Origin: Salegentibacter maritimus
Lineage (GTDB): Bacteria > Bacteroidota > Bacteroidia > Flavobacteriales > Flavobacteriaceae
Assembly: GCF_016236915.1 (NCBI RefSeq)
Contig: NZ_JAEHOK010000001.1
Coordinates: forward strand, 1-64,000
DNA: 64,000 bases
Direction of reading: 5' to 3'
Within the stretch, counting starts at the first letter, position 1. Each line of letters opens with the position of its first letter. Below are positions 1 to 6,151 of the stretch, piece after piece. The notes beneath the pieces were generated by a model, which was not told the origin of the DNA, ran no database searches, and was given only the letters and a program-made list of their open reading frames with translations. The translations under genes and the position numbers were made by a program.

Positions 1-7
1 TAAAGTA

Positions 8-26
8 CCCCCATTTGTTAGGACAG
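8..26. repeat. IS3 element left terminal inverted repeat
   Basis: This 19-bp arm matches the reverse complement of 1229-1247 at 15 of 19 positions. The shared blocks are CCCCCA at the outside and TTAGGACAG at the inside. It is the end distal to the transposase start. Confidence 0.8.
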
Positions 27-60
27 CTTTGCTGCTAAATTAAGTTCTATTTTTCATTTA

Positions 61-891
61 TCAAGCAGCCTTTCTTTTTTGGTTTAAATATCGGTTATAA
101 GGTATTTCATTTTCTATTCCCTGGTGCCTTCTTTGGTGGTTGTAAAATTTAAAATAGGTATTGAGTTGTTGGTACAGATCTACTCCAGATTCTGGAGGAT
201 TTAAATAAATACTTTCGTACTTCACACTTCTCCAAAGCCTTTCTATAAATACATTATCGATAGCTCTTCCTTTTCCATCCATACTGAGTTTAATATTTTT
301 AGATAGTACCCTGTGGGTAAAGATCTCTGAAGTAAACTGGCTTCCCTGATCGGTATTAATGATCTCAGGAGTCCCATGGATTTCAATAGCTTCTTCTAAA
401 GTTTCTTTACACCACTGGGCATCCATTGAATTGGACACAGACCAGTTAAGAACATAGCGACTATGCAGGTCTATGATGGCTACCAGATACATAAAACCTT
501 TTCGCATAGGAATGTAAGTAATATCGATCGCCCAGACCTGATTGGGACGGTCTACTGTAAGATTCCGCAATAAATAAGGATACACCTTATGTTCTTTGTT
601 TCGCCTGGAGGTATGTTTCCCGGGCATAATAGCTCTGAGTCCCATAATCCGGGAATAGAGACGTTCAATACGCTTTTTATTGACTTTATACCCTTTATCC
701 AGGGTAAGCCAGGTATGCATTCTCCTGGCACCTTTAAAAGGATGATGGGTATAATGTTCATCCATCAGGCGCATCAGTTCTAAATTAAGTTTACTTTCTC
801 CACGAGGTCTATAATAGATTCCACTGCGGTGGATGTGCAATAGCTTGCATTGCTGCTGGAGGCTGAGCTTGGAATGACCCTTGCATATCAT
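61..891 (-). CDS. IS3-family transposase OrfB (DDE integrase core)
   Basis: This 276-residue protein is the catalytic part of the element. An N-terminal HTH_21-like region (about 1-60) precedes an rve integrase core. The three acidic residues are visible: D123 in WAIDITY, D181 in NTDQGSQF, and E217 in FIERLWRSVKYE. OrfB alone probably starts at the ATG at 891. The natural product is more likely an OrfAB fusion made by -1 frameshifting at the slippery run at 927-933, because the OrfB frame is open upstream through the OrfA end and continues into KKRLAIKPLEERRT before that Met. The length is normal for the family and no lesion is seen. Confidence 0.93.
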   Translation of the reverse strand: MICKGHSKLSLQQQCKLLHIHRSGIYYRPRGESKLNLELMRLMDEHYTHHPFKGARRMHTWLTLDKGYKVNKKRIERLYSRIMGLRAIMPGKHTSRRNKEHKVYPYLLRNLTVDRPNQVWAIDITYIPMRKGFMYLVAIIDLHSRYVLNWSVSNSMDAQWCKETLEEAIEIHGTPEIINTDQGSQFTSEIFTHRVLSKNIKLSMDGKGRAIDNVFIERLWRSVKYESIYLNPPESGVDLYQQLNTYFKFYNHQRRHQGIENEIPYNRYLNQKRKAA

Positions 892-914
892 TGTTCGACG
901 CTCTTCTAAAGGTT

Positions 915-1190
915 TTATCGCAAGGCGTTTTTTAAAAAATCATTCTCCACTTTAAGCTCCCCAATCACCTTAAGAAGTTGGTCTTTCTTTTCCTCTTCTT
1001 CTGATTTTTTTGATTTTTCCCCTTTTGAAAAAACAGTATCGGCCTCATTTAGGAAATTGCGTTTCCAGGTATTGATCTGTTGTGGAGTAATCTCAAATTT
1101 TTGTGCTAGTTCCTTGACCGTTTGACGCTCTTTCAAGGCTTCAAGAACTACTTTCGTTTTAAACTTTGAGGTAAATTTTCTTCGTGTCAT
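915..1190 (-). CDS. IS3-family transposase OrfA (HTH and leucine-zipper)
   Basis: This 91-residue protein is the DNA-binding partner of OrfB. Residues 1-50 form a transposase_8-type helix-turn-helix (MTRRKFTSKFKTKVV followed by VKELAQKFEITPQQINTW). The second half is a charged coiled coil ending in heptad-like leucines (LLKVIGELKVENDFLKN), which normally mediates oligomerisation. Its stop lies just past the A-AAA-AAC slippery heptamer used to enter OrfB. It is expected to bind the terminal inverted repeats. Confidence 0.92.
   Translation of the reverse strand: MTRRKFTSKFKTKVVLEALKERQTVKELAQKFEITPQQINTWKRNFLNEADTVFSKGEKSKKSEEEEKKDQLLKVIGELKVENDFLKNALR
927..933 (-). other. Programmed -1 frameshift slippery site in IS3 transposase
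   Basis: Read on the minus strand in the OrfA frame the bases are A AAA AAC, a classical X XXY YYZ heptamer. It lies six codons before the OrfA stop. Slipping back one base enters an open frame that runs straight into OrfB. The position and sequence match the known IS3-family recoding mechanism. A downstream stimulatory structure was not worked out. Confidence 0.8.
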
Positions 1191-1228
1191 AATACAGTAA
1201 AATTAAGGTTATTTTTGAACTTAACTTA

Positions 1229-1247
1229 CTGTCCTAATTTTTGGGGG
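1229..1247. repeat. IS3 element right terminal inverted repeat
   Basis: This arm lies upstream of OrfA. Its reverse complement starts CCCCCA and ends TTAGGACAG, matching the left arm at 8-26 with four central mismatches. Confidence 0.8.
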
Positions 1248-1522
1248 ATGATCATAATGATGGCTATAAGCTGACGCATTGTTATTGTTTTAAGCTATAA
1301 ACAAATATAGTCATCTATTGACTCCACGAAATTCTAACAGTTAATAAGAACAATGTTAAATCTGTCTCATATGGAAATCCTGTGCTGGTTTGCAGCTTTT
1401 AGTAAATTAGGTTCACCAGGCTTCGACTGTTTTTATATTAAAAAAGAACTAAAAACTTCTTGGCATATGATAAGTCTAAACTAGACATAAACAAGTAAAT
1501 TAGATTAAATAGAATTGAATAA

Positions 1523-1975
1523 ATGAAAACAATCTTTAATAAGAATATACGGGAAGAACTAATCGATAGAATTGAGAAAATAAGTGAAGATCATAAGGCT
1601 GAATGGGGTAAAATGAATTCTATCCAAATGCTTAAGCACAATACGTATTGGAACAAATGGATTCTTGGAAAAGAAAATCATACCTATAAACAGACCTTTT
1701 TAGGAAAAATTTTTGGAAAAATAGCTTTAAACAAAATGATAAAAGATGAAAAGTCTTTTGACAAAAATATTCCCACTTCCGAGCAGTTTAAGGTTAAGGA
1801 ATTGACTGGCAAAATCGAATCTGAAAAGGCATACTGGATCTCATTAATTAAGGAATACGAAAATTTCAACAACCCTGACTTTATCCACGATTTTTTTGGC
1901 AGAATGACAAAAGAGCAAATAGGAATATTAGTTTACAAACACACCGACCATCATTTAAGGCAATTTGGAATATAA
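1523..1975 (+). CDS. DUF1569 / DinB-like superfamily protein
   Basis: This 150-residue soluble protein resembles the DUF1569 family, a branch of the DinB/YfiT four-helix bundle superfamily. The recognition comes from the start (RIEKISEDHKAEWGKMN, QMLKHNTYWN) and the C-terminal KHTDHHLRQFG. The His at the start of helix 2 (LKH) and the His pair near the C-terminus are placed like the metal-binding histidines of DinB proteins. Enzymatic role is unknown for this family; thiol-dependent transfer reactions are known elsewhere in the superfamily. It stands alone between an IS element and an unrelated lipoprotein, with a hairpin behind it. Confidence 0.7.
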   Translation: MKTIFNKNIREELIDRIEKISEDHKAEWGKMNSIQMLKHNTYWNKWILGKENHTYKQTFLGKIFGKIALNKMIKDEKSFDKNIPTSEQFKVKELTGKIESEKAYWISLIKEYENFNNPDFIHDFFGRMTKEQIGILVYKHTDHHLRQFGI

Positions 1976-2035
1976 AAAAAGCTAATGCACAAAAAAATAT
2001 AACTACAATTATGTTATATTCGACTAAATCTACAG

Positions 2036-2070
2036 CAAAATCGGGATTAGCTTTACCGATTTTGTTTTGG
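2036..2070 (+). terminator. Probable rho-independent terminator after the DUF1569 gene
   Basis: A perfect 9-bp stem (CAAAATCGG at 2036-2044 with CCGATTTTG at 2056-2064) closes an 11-base loop and is followed by TTTT. It starts about 60 bp past the stop codon at 1975. Confidence 0.5.
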
Positions 2071-2154
2071 AATTACTTACAGATGTGCTTCTTAAAAATA
2101 TTAATTTTAAATCCCTAAGTGCCAATTATACGAGACCTCGCATAATAATAGAAA

Positions 2155-2850
2155 ATGAACAAACTCTTAACAATTTTACTTCCAATTTTTCTATTTCTGT
2201 CCTGTAAAAAGGACAAGCAATCAGAATTGCAGTTTTATTCAGAAAACCAAACTTCATTCTTCAGTTTGAGAAATGGAGACTGGACAAAGAACTCTTGGAT
2301 TAGAAAACCTGAAAATCTAAAAATGGTTCACGAATCATTTAAAAAAATTGGATATAGCAAACTTGAAAATCTGATTTTGAAATACGAAAACGAATTTTTA
2401 ATTCAGGATATTTATATAAAACGAAACTTTGAGGATCTAATCGATAGTTTGGAATTGACCTATGATATGCCTGAAATTCAAGGAGAATATTACGCTGAAT
2501 TTTGGAATCGTAGGAGGGCAGAGAATAATGATTCAATCGTTTATGAGATTATTCAAGAAATTAATTCAATGAAATCTGATAAAAACCAACTGAATTATGA
2601 AAATCACTTTGTAAATGACACTTTAGTTGATCTTTTAAAAATTGAGGTAAACAGGGATAATCTGGATTTAAAAAAAGCGGAATCCGATTTTTATACATTA
2701 GTAAAATATGGACTTAATCAGTCGGGTTATAACCTACTTTATGAGCGATCAGAATATTCGAAATTTGAATTAGACCGAGAAGAACTAAAAATGAAATTGA
2801 CAAAAGCGGCGGAATTTAAAGAACCTTGGCTTATTGACAATGAAAAATAA
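2155..2850 (+). CDS. Hypothetical lipoprotein
   Basis: I do not recognise this 231-residue protein. The N-terminus is a clear lipoprotein signal: MNKLL, a hydrophobic stretch, then LFLSC with the lipidated Cys at 17 followed by KKDK. The mature part is highly charged and predicted mostly helical from its composition, with no Cys-rich, membrane or repeat features. The Lys/Asp-rich residues right after the Cys do not fit the usual surface-export signal of Bacteroidota lipoproteins, so an inner-leaflet outer-membrane or periplasmic location is likelier. It is a single gene in the accessory arm, not clearly co-transcribed with its neighbours, 178 bp away on each side. Confidence 0.6.
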   Translation: MNKLLTILLPIFLFLSCKKDKQSELQFYSENQTSFFSLRNGDWTKNSWIRKPENLKMVHESFKKIGYSKLENLILKYENEFLIQDIYIKRNFEDLIDSLELTYDMPEIQGEYYAEFWNRRRAENNDSIVYEIIQEINSMKSDKNQLNYENHFVNDTLVDLLKIEVNRDNLDLKKAESDFYTLVKYGLNQSGYNLLYERSEYSKFELDREELKMKLTKAAEFKEPWLIDNEK

Positions 2851-3028
2851 AGTATTTTAAGTAACTATGTATAAATGTAATTAAACCATAATCAACTATC
2901 TCAGTAGCTAAATTAGGACAGGCTGTCTCAGTATATTTGGAATTGCCAGGTTTTAAGTTTAACTGATAAACATTAAATTTAATTACACAAAGGCTCTATA
3001 AGAACCTTTCAAATATTTAAAAAACTAA

Positions 3029-3976
3029 ATGAACATAAAACATATTCGAATAATAGTTTTAATCTTTATGAGCTTTCCCATTCATGCTCAAACTAATATT
3101 TCTATAACTATTGATGATGTTCCAAATACGAGAAATTTTAAAAAGAACAATTATCAATCCGTTTTATTACAAAAATTAGATTCACTAAGAATACCAATTG
3201 CTATTTTTATAAATGAAAAATTAATTTATAAGACTGACTCAGTTAATAAGAACTTTGAATTATTAAACAATTGGATTCAACGAGATTATGTAACCGCTGG
3301 AAATCATTCTTTCAGTCATTCAAGATATTCAGAAATAGGATATCCTTTTTTCAAGCTTGATATTGAGAAAGGGGAGGGCATATCAAGGGAGTTGACTAAA
3401 GTATACAACAAACCACTTCAATATTTCCGATTTCCTTACAATGATTTAGGTAAAGATACCACTCAACACAAACAGATTGATGCGTTTTTAAAAAAGAAAA
3501 AATACATTTCTACACCTTTTACGGTAGAGAGTTCTGATTGGATGTTTAATTATGTATACGAACACTATCTAGAAAAATCTGATTTTAAATCAGCTGCACA
3601 AATAGGAAAATTATATGTCAATAAAACATTAGAGTATTTCCAATTTTTTGATTCTCTTTCTACTCGTCTTTATGGTAGAAAAATCAATCAGATTTATTTA
3701 TGTCACGACAACTTAATAAATGAAAATTATCTACCTGAAATAATTGATAAGCTCAAAAAACAGGGAAACAATCTCGTCACTCTTGAAAAGTCACTTGAAG
3801 ATAAAGTTTATGAGCAAGAATCACATTACTATAAGAAAGGAGGAATATCCTGGCTTTATAGGTGGATTTCTACAGAAAATGAAAGAATGTATTGGATGAA
3901 AAATGAACCAAATATGAATAGAATCATTAATTTATATAATAGACTGGTGAACCAGGCTAATGCAAACAACAAATGA
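3029..3976 (+). CDS. Secreted polysaccharide deacetylase-like protein (NodB fold)
   Basis: This 315-residue protein has a signal peptide (1-20, ending IHAQT). It then has a divergent NodB/CE4 deacetylase domain. Motif 1 is ITIDDVP, with the paired Asp at 29-30. Motif 2 is NHSFSHSRY, with His93 and His97 in the HxxxH metal site. Motif 3 is probably FRFPYND near residue 135, and YLCHDN near 230 is the likely last motif. The C-terminal 60 residues (GGISWLYRW onward) are an extra segment I do not recognise. It should remove acyl groups from a periplasmic or surface glycan, but the substrate is unknown. It differs from the second deacetylase-like protein at 14451-15221, which is membrane-anchored and inside the polyene operon. 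Confidence 0.8.
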   Translation: MNIKHIRIIVLIFMSFPIHAQTNISITIDDVPNTRNFKKNNYQSVLLQKLDSLRIPIAIFINEKLIYKTDSVNKNFELLNNWIQRDYVTAGNHSFSHSRYSEIGYPFFKLDIEKGEGISRELTKVYNKPLQYFRFPYNDLGKDTTQHKQIDAFLKKKKYISTPFTVESSDWMFNYVYEHYLEKSDFKSAAQIGKLYVNKTLEYFQFFDSLSTRLYGRKINQIYLCHDNLINENYLPEIIDKLKKQGNNLVTLEKSLEDKVYEQESHYYKKGGISWLYRWISTENERMYWMKNEPNMNRIINLYNRLVNQANANNK

Positions 3977-4006
3977 AATATATGGTGTTAAAGCTGATAA
4001 TGCACC

Positions 4007-4117
4007 AATGCTTCAGCTGAATCTTTTAATGCAAAAATAAAAGCCTTTAGAGCACAATTAAGAGGAGTAAGAAATACCGAGTTCTTCTTATTTCGATTTG
4101 AAAAATTATTTGCTTAA
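4007..4117 (+). pseudogene. C-terminal remnant of an ISL3/IS204-type transposase
   Basis: A 36-codon open stretch ends in a stop. It reads SAESFNAKIKAFRAQLRG and then VRNTEFFLFRFEKLFA. That pattern is the characteristic end of ISL3-type (DDE, ISAon1-like) transposases of Bacteroidota. In the same frame a stop lies just upstream, and ADNA continues the homology in another frame at about 3992, so a frameshift plus loss of the whole N-terminal part is evident. It marks an old insertion next to the tRNA genes. Confidence 0.65.
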
Positions 4118-4154
4118 AAAAGCAAAAACCCAGAAAATGGTCTTGATCCAAAAT

Positions 4155-4202
4155 AACTCACGATAAACTCACAAATTCCCAGTGAACTCACGGTGAACTC
4201 AC
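4155..4202. repeat. Four direct copies of AACTCAC
   Basis: The copies start at 4155, 4166, 4185 and 4196. That gives two pairs with an 11-bp step, the pairs offset by 30 bp, so roughly on one face of the helix. The last two share the longer word GTGAACTCAC. Function unknown; they may be part of an eroded mobile-element end. Confidence 0.45.
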
Positions 4203-4235
4203 ATAAAATTTAACACTGTTTGTTAAAATTTGAGC

Positions 4236-4287
4236 ACAAAAAGAAAGGGTAACCATATGAAAACCATATAATTACCCTTTTTTTGTG
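4236..4287. terminator. Bidirectional terminator-like hairpin after the tRNA unit
   Basis: The arm 4236-4253 (CACAAAAAGAAAGGGTAA) pairs almost perfectly with TTACCCTTTTTTTGTG ending at 4287. The loop region contains CCATATG/CCATATA, which can extend the stem. A-rich and T-rich flanks allow termination from either side. It lies just downstream of tRNA-Pro on the minus strand. Confidence 0.6.
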
Positions 4288-4308
4288 TTAAAATATAACT
4301 TGTTAAAG

Positions 4309-4383
4309 TCGGGGTGGCAGGATTCGAACCTGCGGCCTCCTGCTCCCAAAGCAGGCGCGATAACCGGGCTACGCTACACCCCG
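4309..4383 (-). tRNA. tRNA-Pro (anticodon TGG)
   Basis: The minus strand folds as a complete cloverleaf of 75 nt. The acceptor stem is CGGGGTG with CACCCCG plus discriminator A. The anticodon stem-loop has loop TTTGGGA, giving anticodon TGG. The T-arm is GCAGGTTCGAATCCTGC. CCA is not encoded, as is common in Bacteroidota. It is the second gene of a minus-strand unit behind tRNA-Ser. Confidence 0.95.
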
Positions 4384-4390
4384 AGTATTT

Positions 4391-4417
4391 GTTAATCGCG
4401 CTCGGCGCGATAACCGG
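4391..4417. repeat. Duplicated 14-bp piece of tRNA-Pro within a small hairpin
   Basis: GGCGCGATAACCGG at 4404-4417 is an exact copy of 4354-4367 in the D-arm/anticodon-stem part of tRNA-Pro, exactly 50 bp apart. It overlaps a small inverted repeat (GTTAATCGCGC with GCGCGATAAC, one bulge). It sits just upstream of tRNA-Pro on the transcribed strand, between the two tRNAs. Confidence 0.6.
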
Positions 4418-4563
4418 AGAAATATCTAAATATTTTCCTGAATGAAATTTTAGCCTTTCCGATCCAAAATACTCTTTAAAAGCAATCCGGGAGACGGAGG
4501 AAGATTATCCCTATCTTTTCGGTTAGAAAAGGAGAATAATAATCCGCAGACTAAAAAATCTTG

Positions 4564-4646
4564 CGGAGAGACCGGGATTCGAACCCGGGCATCCAAAAAG
4601 GATGACAGCTTAGCAGGCTGCTGCATTACCACTCTGCCACCTCTCC
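4564..4646 (-). tRNA. tRNA-Ser (anticodon GCT)
   Basis: The minus strand gives an 83-nt class II tRNA. The acceptor is GGAGAGG/TCTCTCC with discriminator G. The anticodon loop is CTGCTAA (anticodon GCT, reading AGC/AGU). There is a variable arm (GTCATCC...GGATG) and the T-arm GGGTTCGAATCCC. It is the first gene of the unit, transcribed from the promoter at 4681-4712. Confidence 0.95.
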
Positions 4647-4680
4647 ATTGTTAATGAACTTGCAAACGATTTTGCGGTTG

Positions 4681-4712
4681 CAAATGTAGCTTTTACTCAC
4701 ATACCTTCCAAA
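4681..4712 (-). promoter_or_regulatory. Bacteroidota-type promoter of the tRNA-Ser/tRNA-Pro unit
   Basis: On the minus strand TTTG (4712-4709), then 20 bp, then TACATTTG (4688-4681) matches the known -33 TTTG and -7 TAnnTTTG consensus. Transcription would start about 30 nt before tRNA-Ser. It is the cleanest match in the window and serves as an internal reference for the spacing. Confidence 0.7.
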
Positions 4713-4792
4713 CTTTTTAAGCTTAAAGAATGCAATAAATTTAAGGCTTCTTTTTAATCGCTTTGACATCAGAATTTTAAGTCTGGAAAAAA

Positions 4793-6031
4793 TTACATAT
4801 TTATACTCTCGCTATCTATTAAAAAGGCAATATTTTGAATTATTCGTTTGTGATTTCTTACAAATGGATTCTCCTTATTCCAAACATACCCGGCCAAAAC
4901 AGCGCAAATTTGTTCTTTTATTTCAGTCCTGGGCGTTTCATGAAAAAATAATTTTTGCAAATTTCCGGTATACCATTCTTTTACATACGTACTAAAGACA
5001 GAAATTCCGTTTTCCATATATTTAGCATAGTCTTGCTCCCAATTAACTTTTTCCCCCGCCATTTCAAGTTTTACTAATTTTGCGGCTTTTAGCCCAGACT
5101 CTGTAGCAAAAGCAACGCCCGATGAAAATATAGGGTCTAGAAACTCGGCACTATTTCCGGTTAAAGCATAGTTTTTTCCGTATATTTTTTTTACTCCTTT
5201 AGCAATGTTAGGTAACTTTATCGGCTCAAATAAGAACGGGTAGTCGTTAAAACGAGTTTTATAATAATCCAGTTTTTTCAACATTGCTGTAAAAGCTTCC
5301 GAATTATTATCGCTGAAACTTGAAAACCAATTGTTATTTCCAACAAAGCCCAGACTTGTATTTCCGTTAGAAAAGGGAATATACCAAAACCAGGTTTTCG
5401 TATCTAAAACTTCAAAAGTAATAAGTTCACCTTCCTTGCCTTTTGGCCTGTTTGTTTCTTTAATATGGGTAAAGATGGAAGAATTCCCGGTAATTTTCGG
5501 GGATGCGTTTAAATTTAACTGATTGGCCAACACCCGGCCGTTTCCACTCGCATCAATAATGAAGTTAGCTTTAATTTCAATTTCTTTCTCCTGGTTTGCA
5601 AGTATTTTAGTTAAAACTGTTTTGTCTTTAAAATCAACCTGTTGTACTTCGGTATTAAAATAAATCTTTACACCCTTTCGTTGAACTTCATCAGCTAAAA
5701 CCTTATCAAAGTCGGCTCTGGGAGCTTGCCAGGTCCAATTCCAACCCTCACCAAATTTTTCAGAAAAATCAAATTCTCCAACTCTACCAGCTTTTATAAA
5801 TCGTGCACCATATTTTTTTTGAAAACCTGCTGCTTTAAGGGCCTCTAACAAACCGGCCTCTTTAAAGTTTTCCATGCTTTTTGGCAAAAGGCTCTCACCA
5901 ATGCTAAAACGAGGAAAGGAATTTTTTTCTACTACCAAACAGTCTACGCCATTATTTTCTAAATATCCTGCTGCAACCATTCCCGATGGGCCGGCACCAA
6001 TAATTAAAACCTGTGCTTGAAGCTTTTCCAT
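4793..6031 (-). CDS. Flavin-dependent halogenase-like FAD oxidoreductase of the polyene locus
   Basis: This 412-residue soluble flavoprotein binds FAD through an N-terminal Rossmann motif (GAGPSG, 12-17) and has the halogenase-type GESLLP loop near 46. It carries the WxWxIP signature (WFWYIP, about 215), which typifies flavin-dependent halogenases. FLDPIFSSGV near 300 is the usual FAD-contact motif. A Lys in QKKYGARF sits where the catalytic Lys of phenolic halogenases lies. Family knowledge: such enzymes chlorinate or hydroxylate activated aromatic rings using reduced FAD. Divergent from the tyrosine ammonia-lyase 120 bp away, it may modify the phenol head of the aryl polyene. A plain monooxygenase or reductase remains possible. 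Confidence 0.75.
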   Translation of the reverse strand: MEKLQAQVLIIGAGPSGMVAAGYLENNGVDCLVVEKNSFPRFSIGESLLPKSMENFKEAGLLEALKAAGFQKKYGARFIKAGRVGEFDFSEKFGEGWNWTWQAPRADFDKVLADEVQRKGVKIYFNTEVQQVDFKDKTVLTKILANQEKEIEIKANFIIDASGNGRVLANQLNLNASPKITGNSSIFTHIKETNRPKGKEGELITFEVLDTKTWFWYIPFSNGNTSLGFVGNNNWFSSFSDNNSEAFTAMLKKLDYYKTRFNDYPFLFEPIKLPNIAKGVKKIYGKNYALTGNSAEFLDPIFSSGVAFATESGLKAAKLVKLEMAGEKVNWEQDYAKYMENGISVFSTYVKEWYTGNLQKLFFHETPRTEIKEQICAVLAGYVWNKENPFVRNHKRIIQNIAFLIDSESINM

Positions 6032-6116
6032 TTTTTAAGATTTGCCAACTGAAACTCTTTTTGTTTTTCGAATTCCAATTCTAAAAGCATCCATTTAAAA
6101 TACGGCATAAATATAG

Positions 6117-6124
6117 TACATTTG
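6117..6124 (+). promoter_or_regulatory. -7 box of the aryl polyene operon
   Basis: TACATTTG fits TAnnTTTG. The -33 region is weak (ATTTA near 6093). It lies 28 bp before the ATG at 6152 and overlaps the upstream in-frame TTG at 6122, so that TTG cannot be the start if this box is used. Confidence 0.5.
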
Positions 6125-6151
6125 TTAAGATTCCTAATAGTTACGCAGCTT

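Larger units (their letters stand above)
8..1247 (-). mobile_element. IS3-family insertion sequence, apparently intact
   Basis: Two transposase reading frames on the minus strand (OrfA then OrfB in the -1 frame) lie between imperfect terminal inverted repeats of 19 bp. The arms both begin CCCCCA and end TTAGGACAG, with four mismatches between. No stop codon or deletion breaks either frame, so the copy could be active. The exact outer ends and any target duplication cannot be judged because only seven bases lie outside the left arm. Family: IS3, from the OrfA/OrfB layout and the DDE motif. The subgroup was not determined. Confidence 0.9.
3977..4308. other. Gene-free stretch with transposase remnant, short repeats and a hairpin
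   Basis: This 332-bp gap holds three things: the ISL3-type transposase tail (4007-4117), four copies of AACTCAC (4155, 4166, 4185, 4196), and a long A/T-flanked hairpin (4236-4287). No intact reading frame is supported. Confidence 0.7.

Noticed and set aside
552-783. Open frames overlapping OrfB on both strands
   Set aside because: They lie inside the DDE core frame, lack any recognisable motif, and follow from the codon composition of the real gene.
2911-2931. TTAGGACAG word like the IS3 inverted repeat end
   Set aside because: Only nine bases match, in a locally palindromic GACAGGCTGTC context, and there is no transposase or second arm.
2932-2939. TATATTTG box 90 bp before the deacetylase gene
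   Set aside because: No -33 element at a suitable distance and far from the start codon; a chance match is likely in AT-rich DNA.
4141-4202. Possible CRISPR array
   Set aside because: Only four 7-bp words of uneven spacing; no repeat of 20 bp or more and no cas genes anywhere in the window.
4450-4632. 60-codon open frame on the minus strand
   Set aside because: It runs through tRNA-Ser and has no protein-like features.
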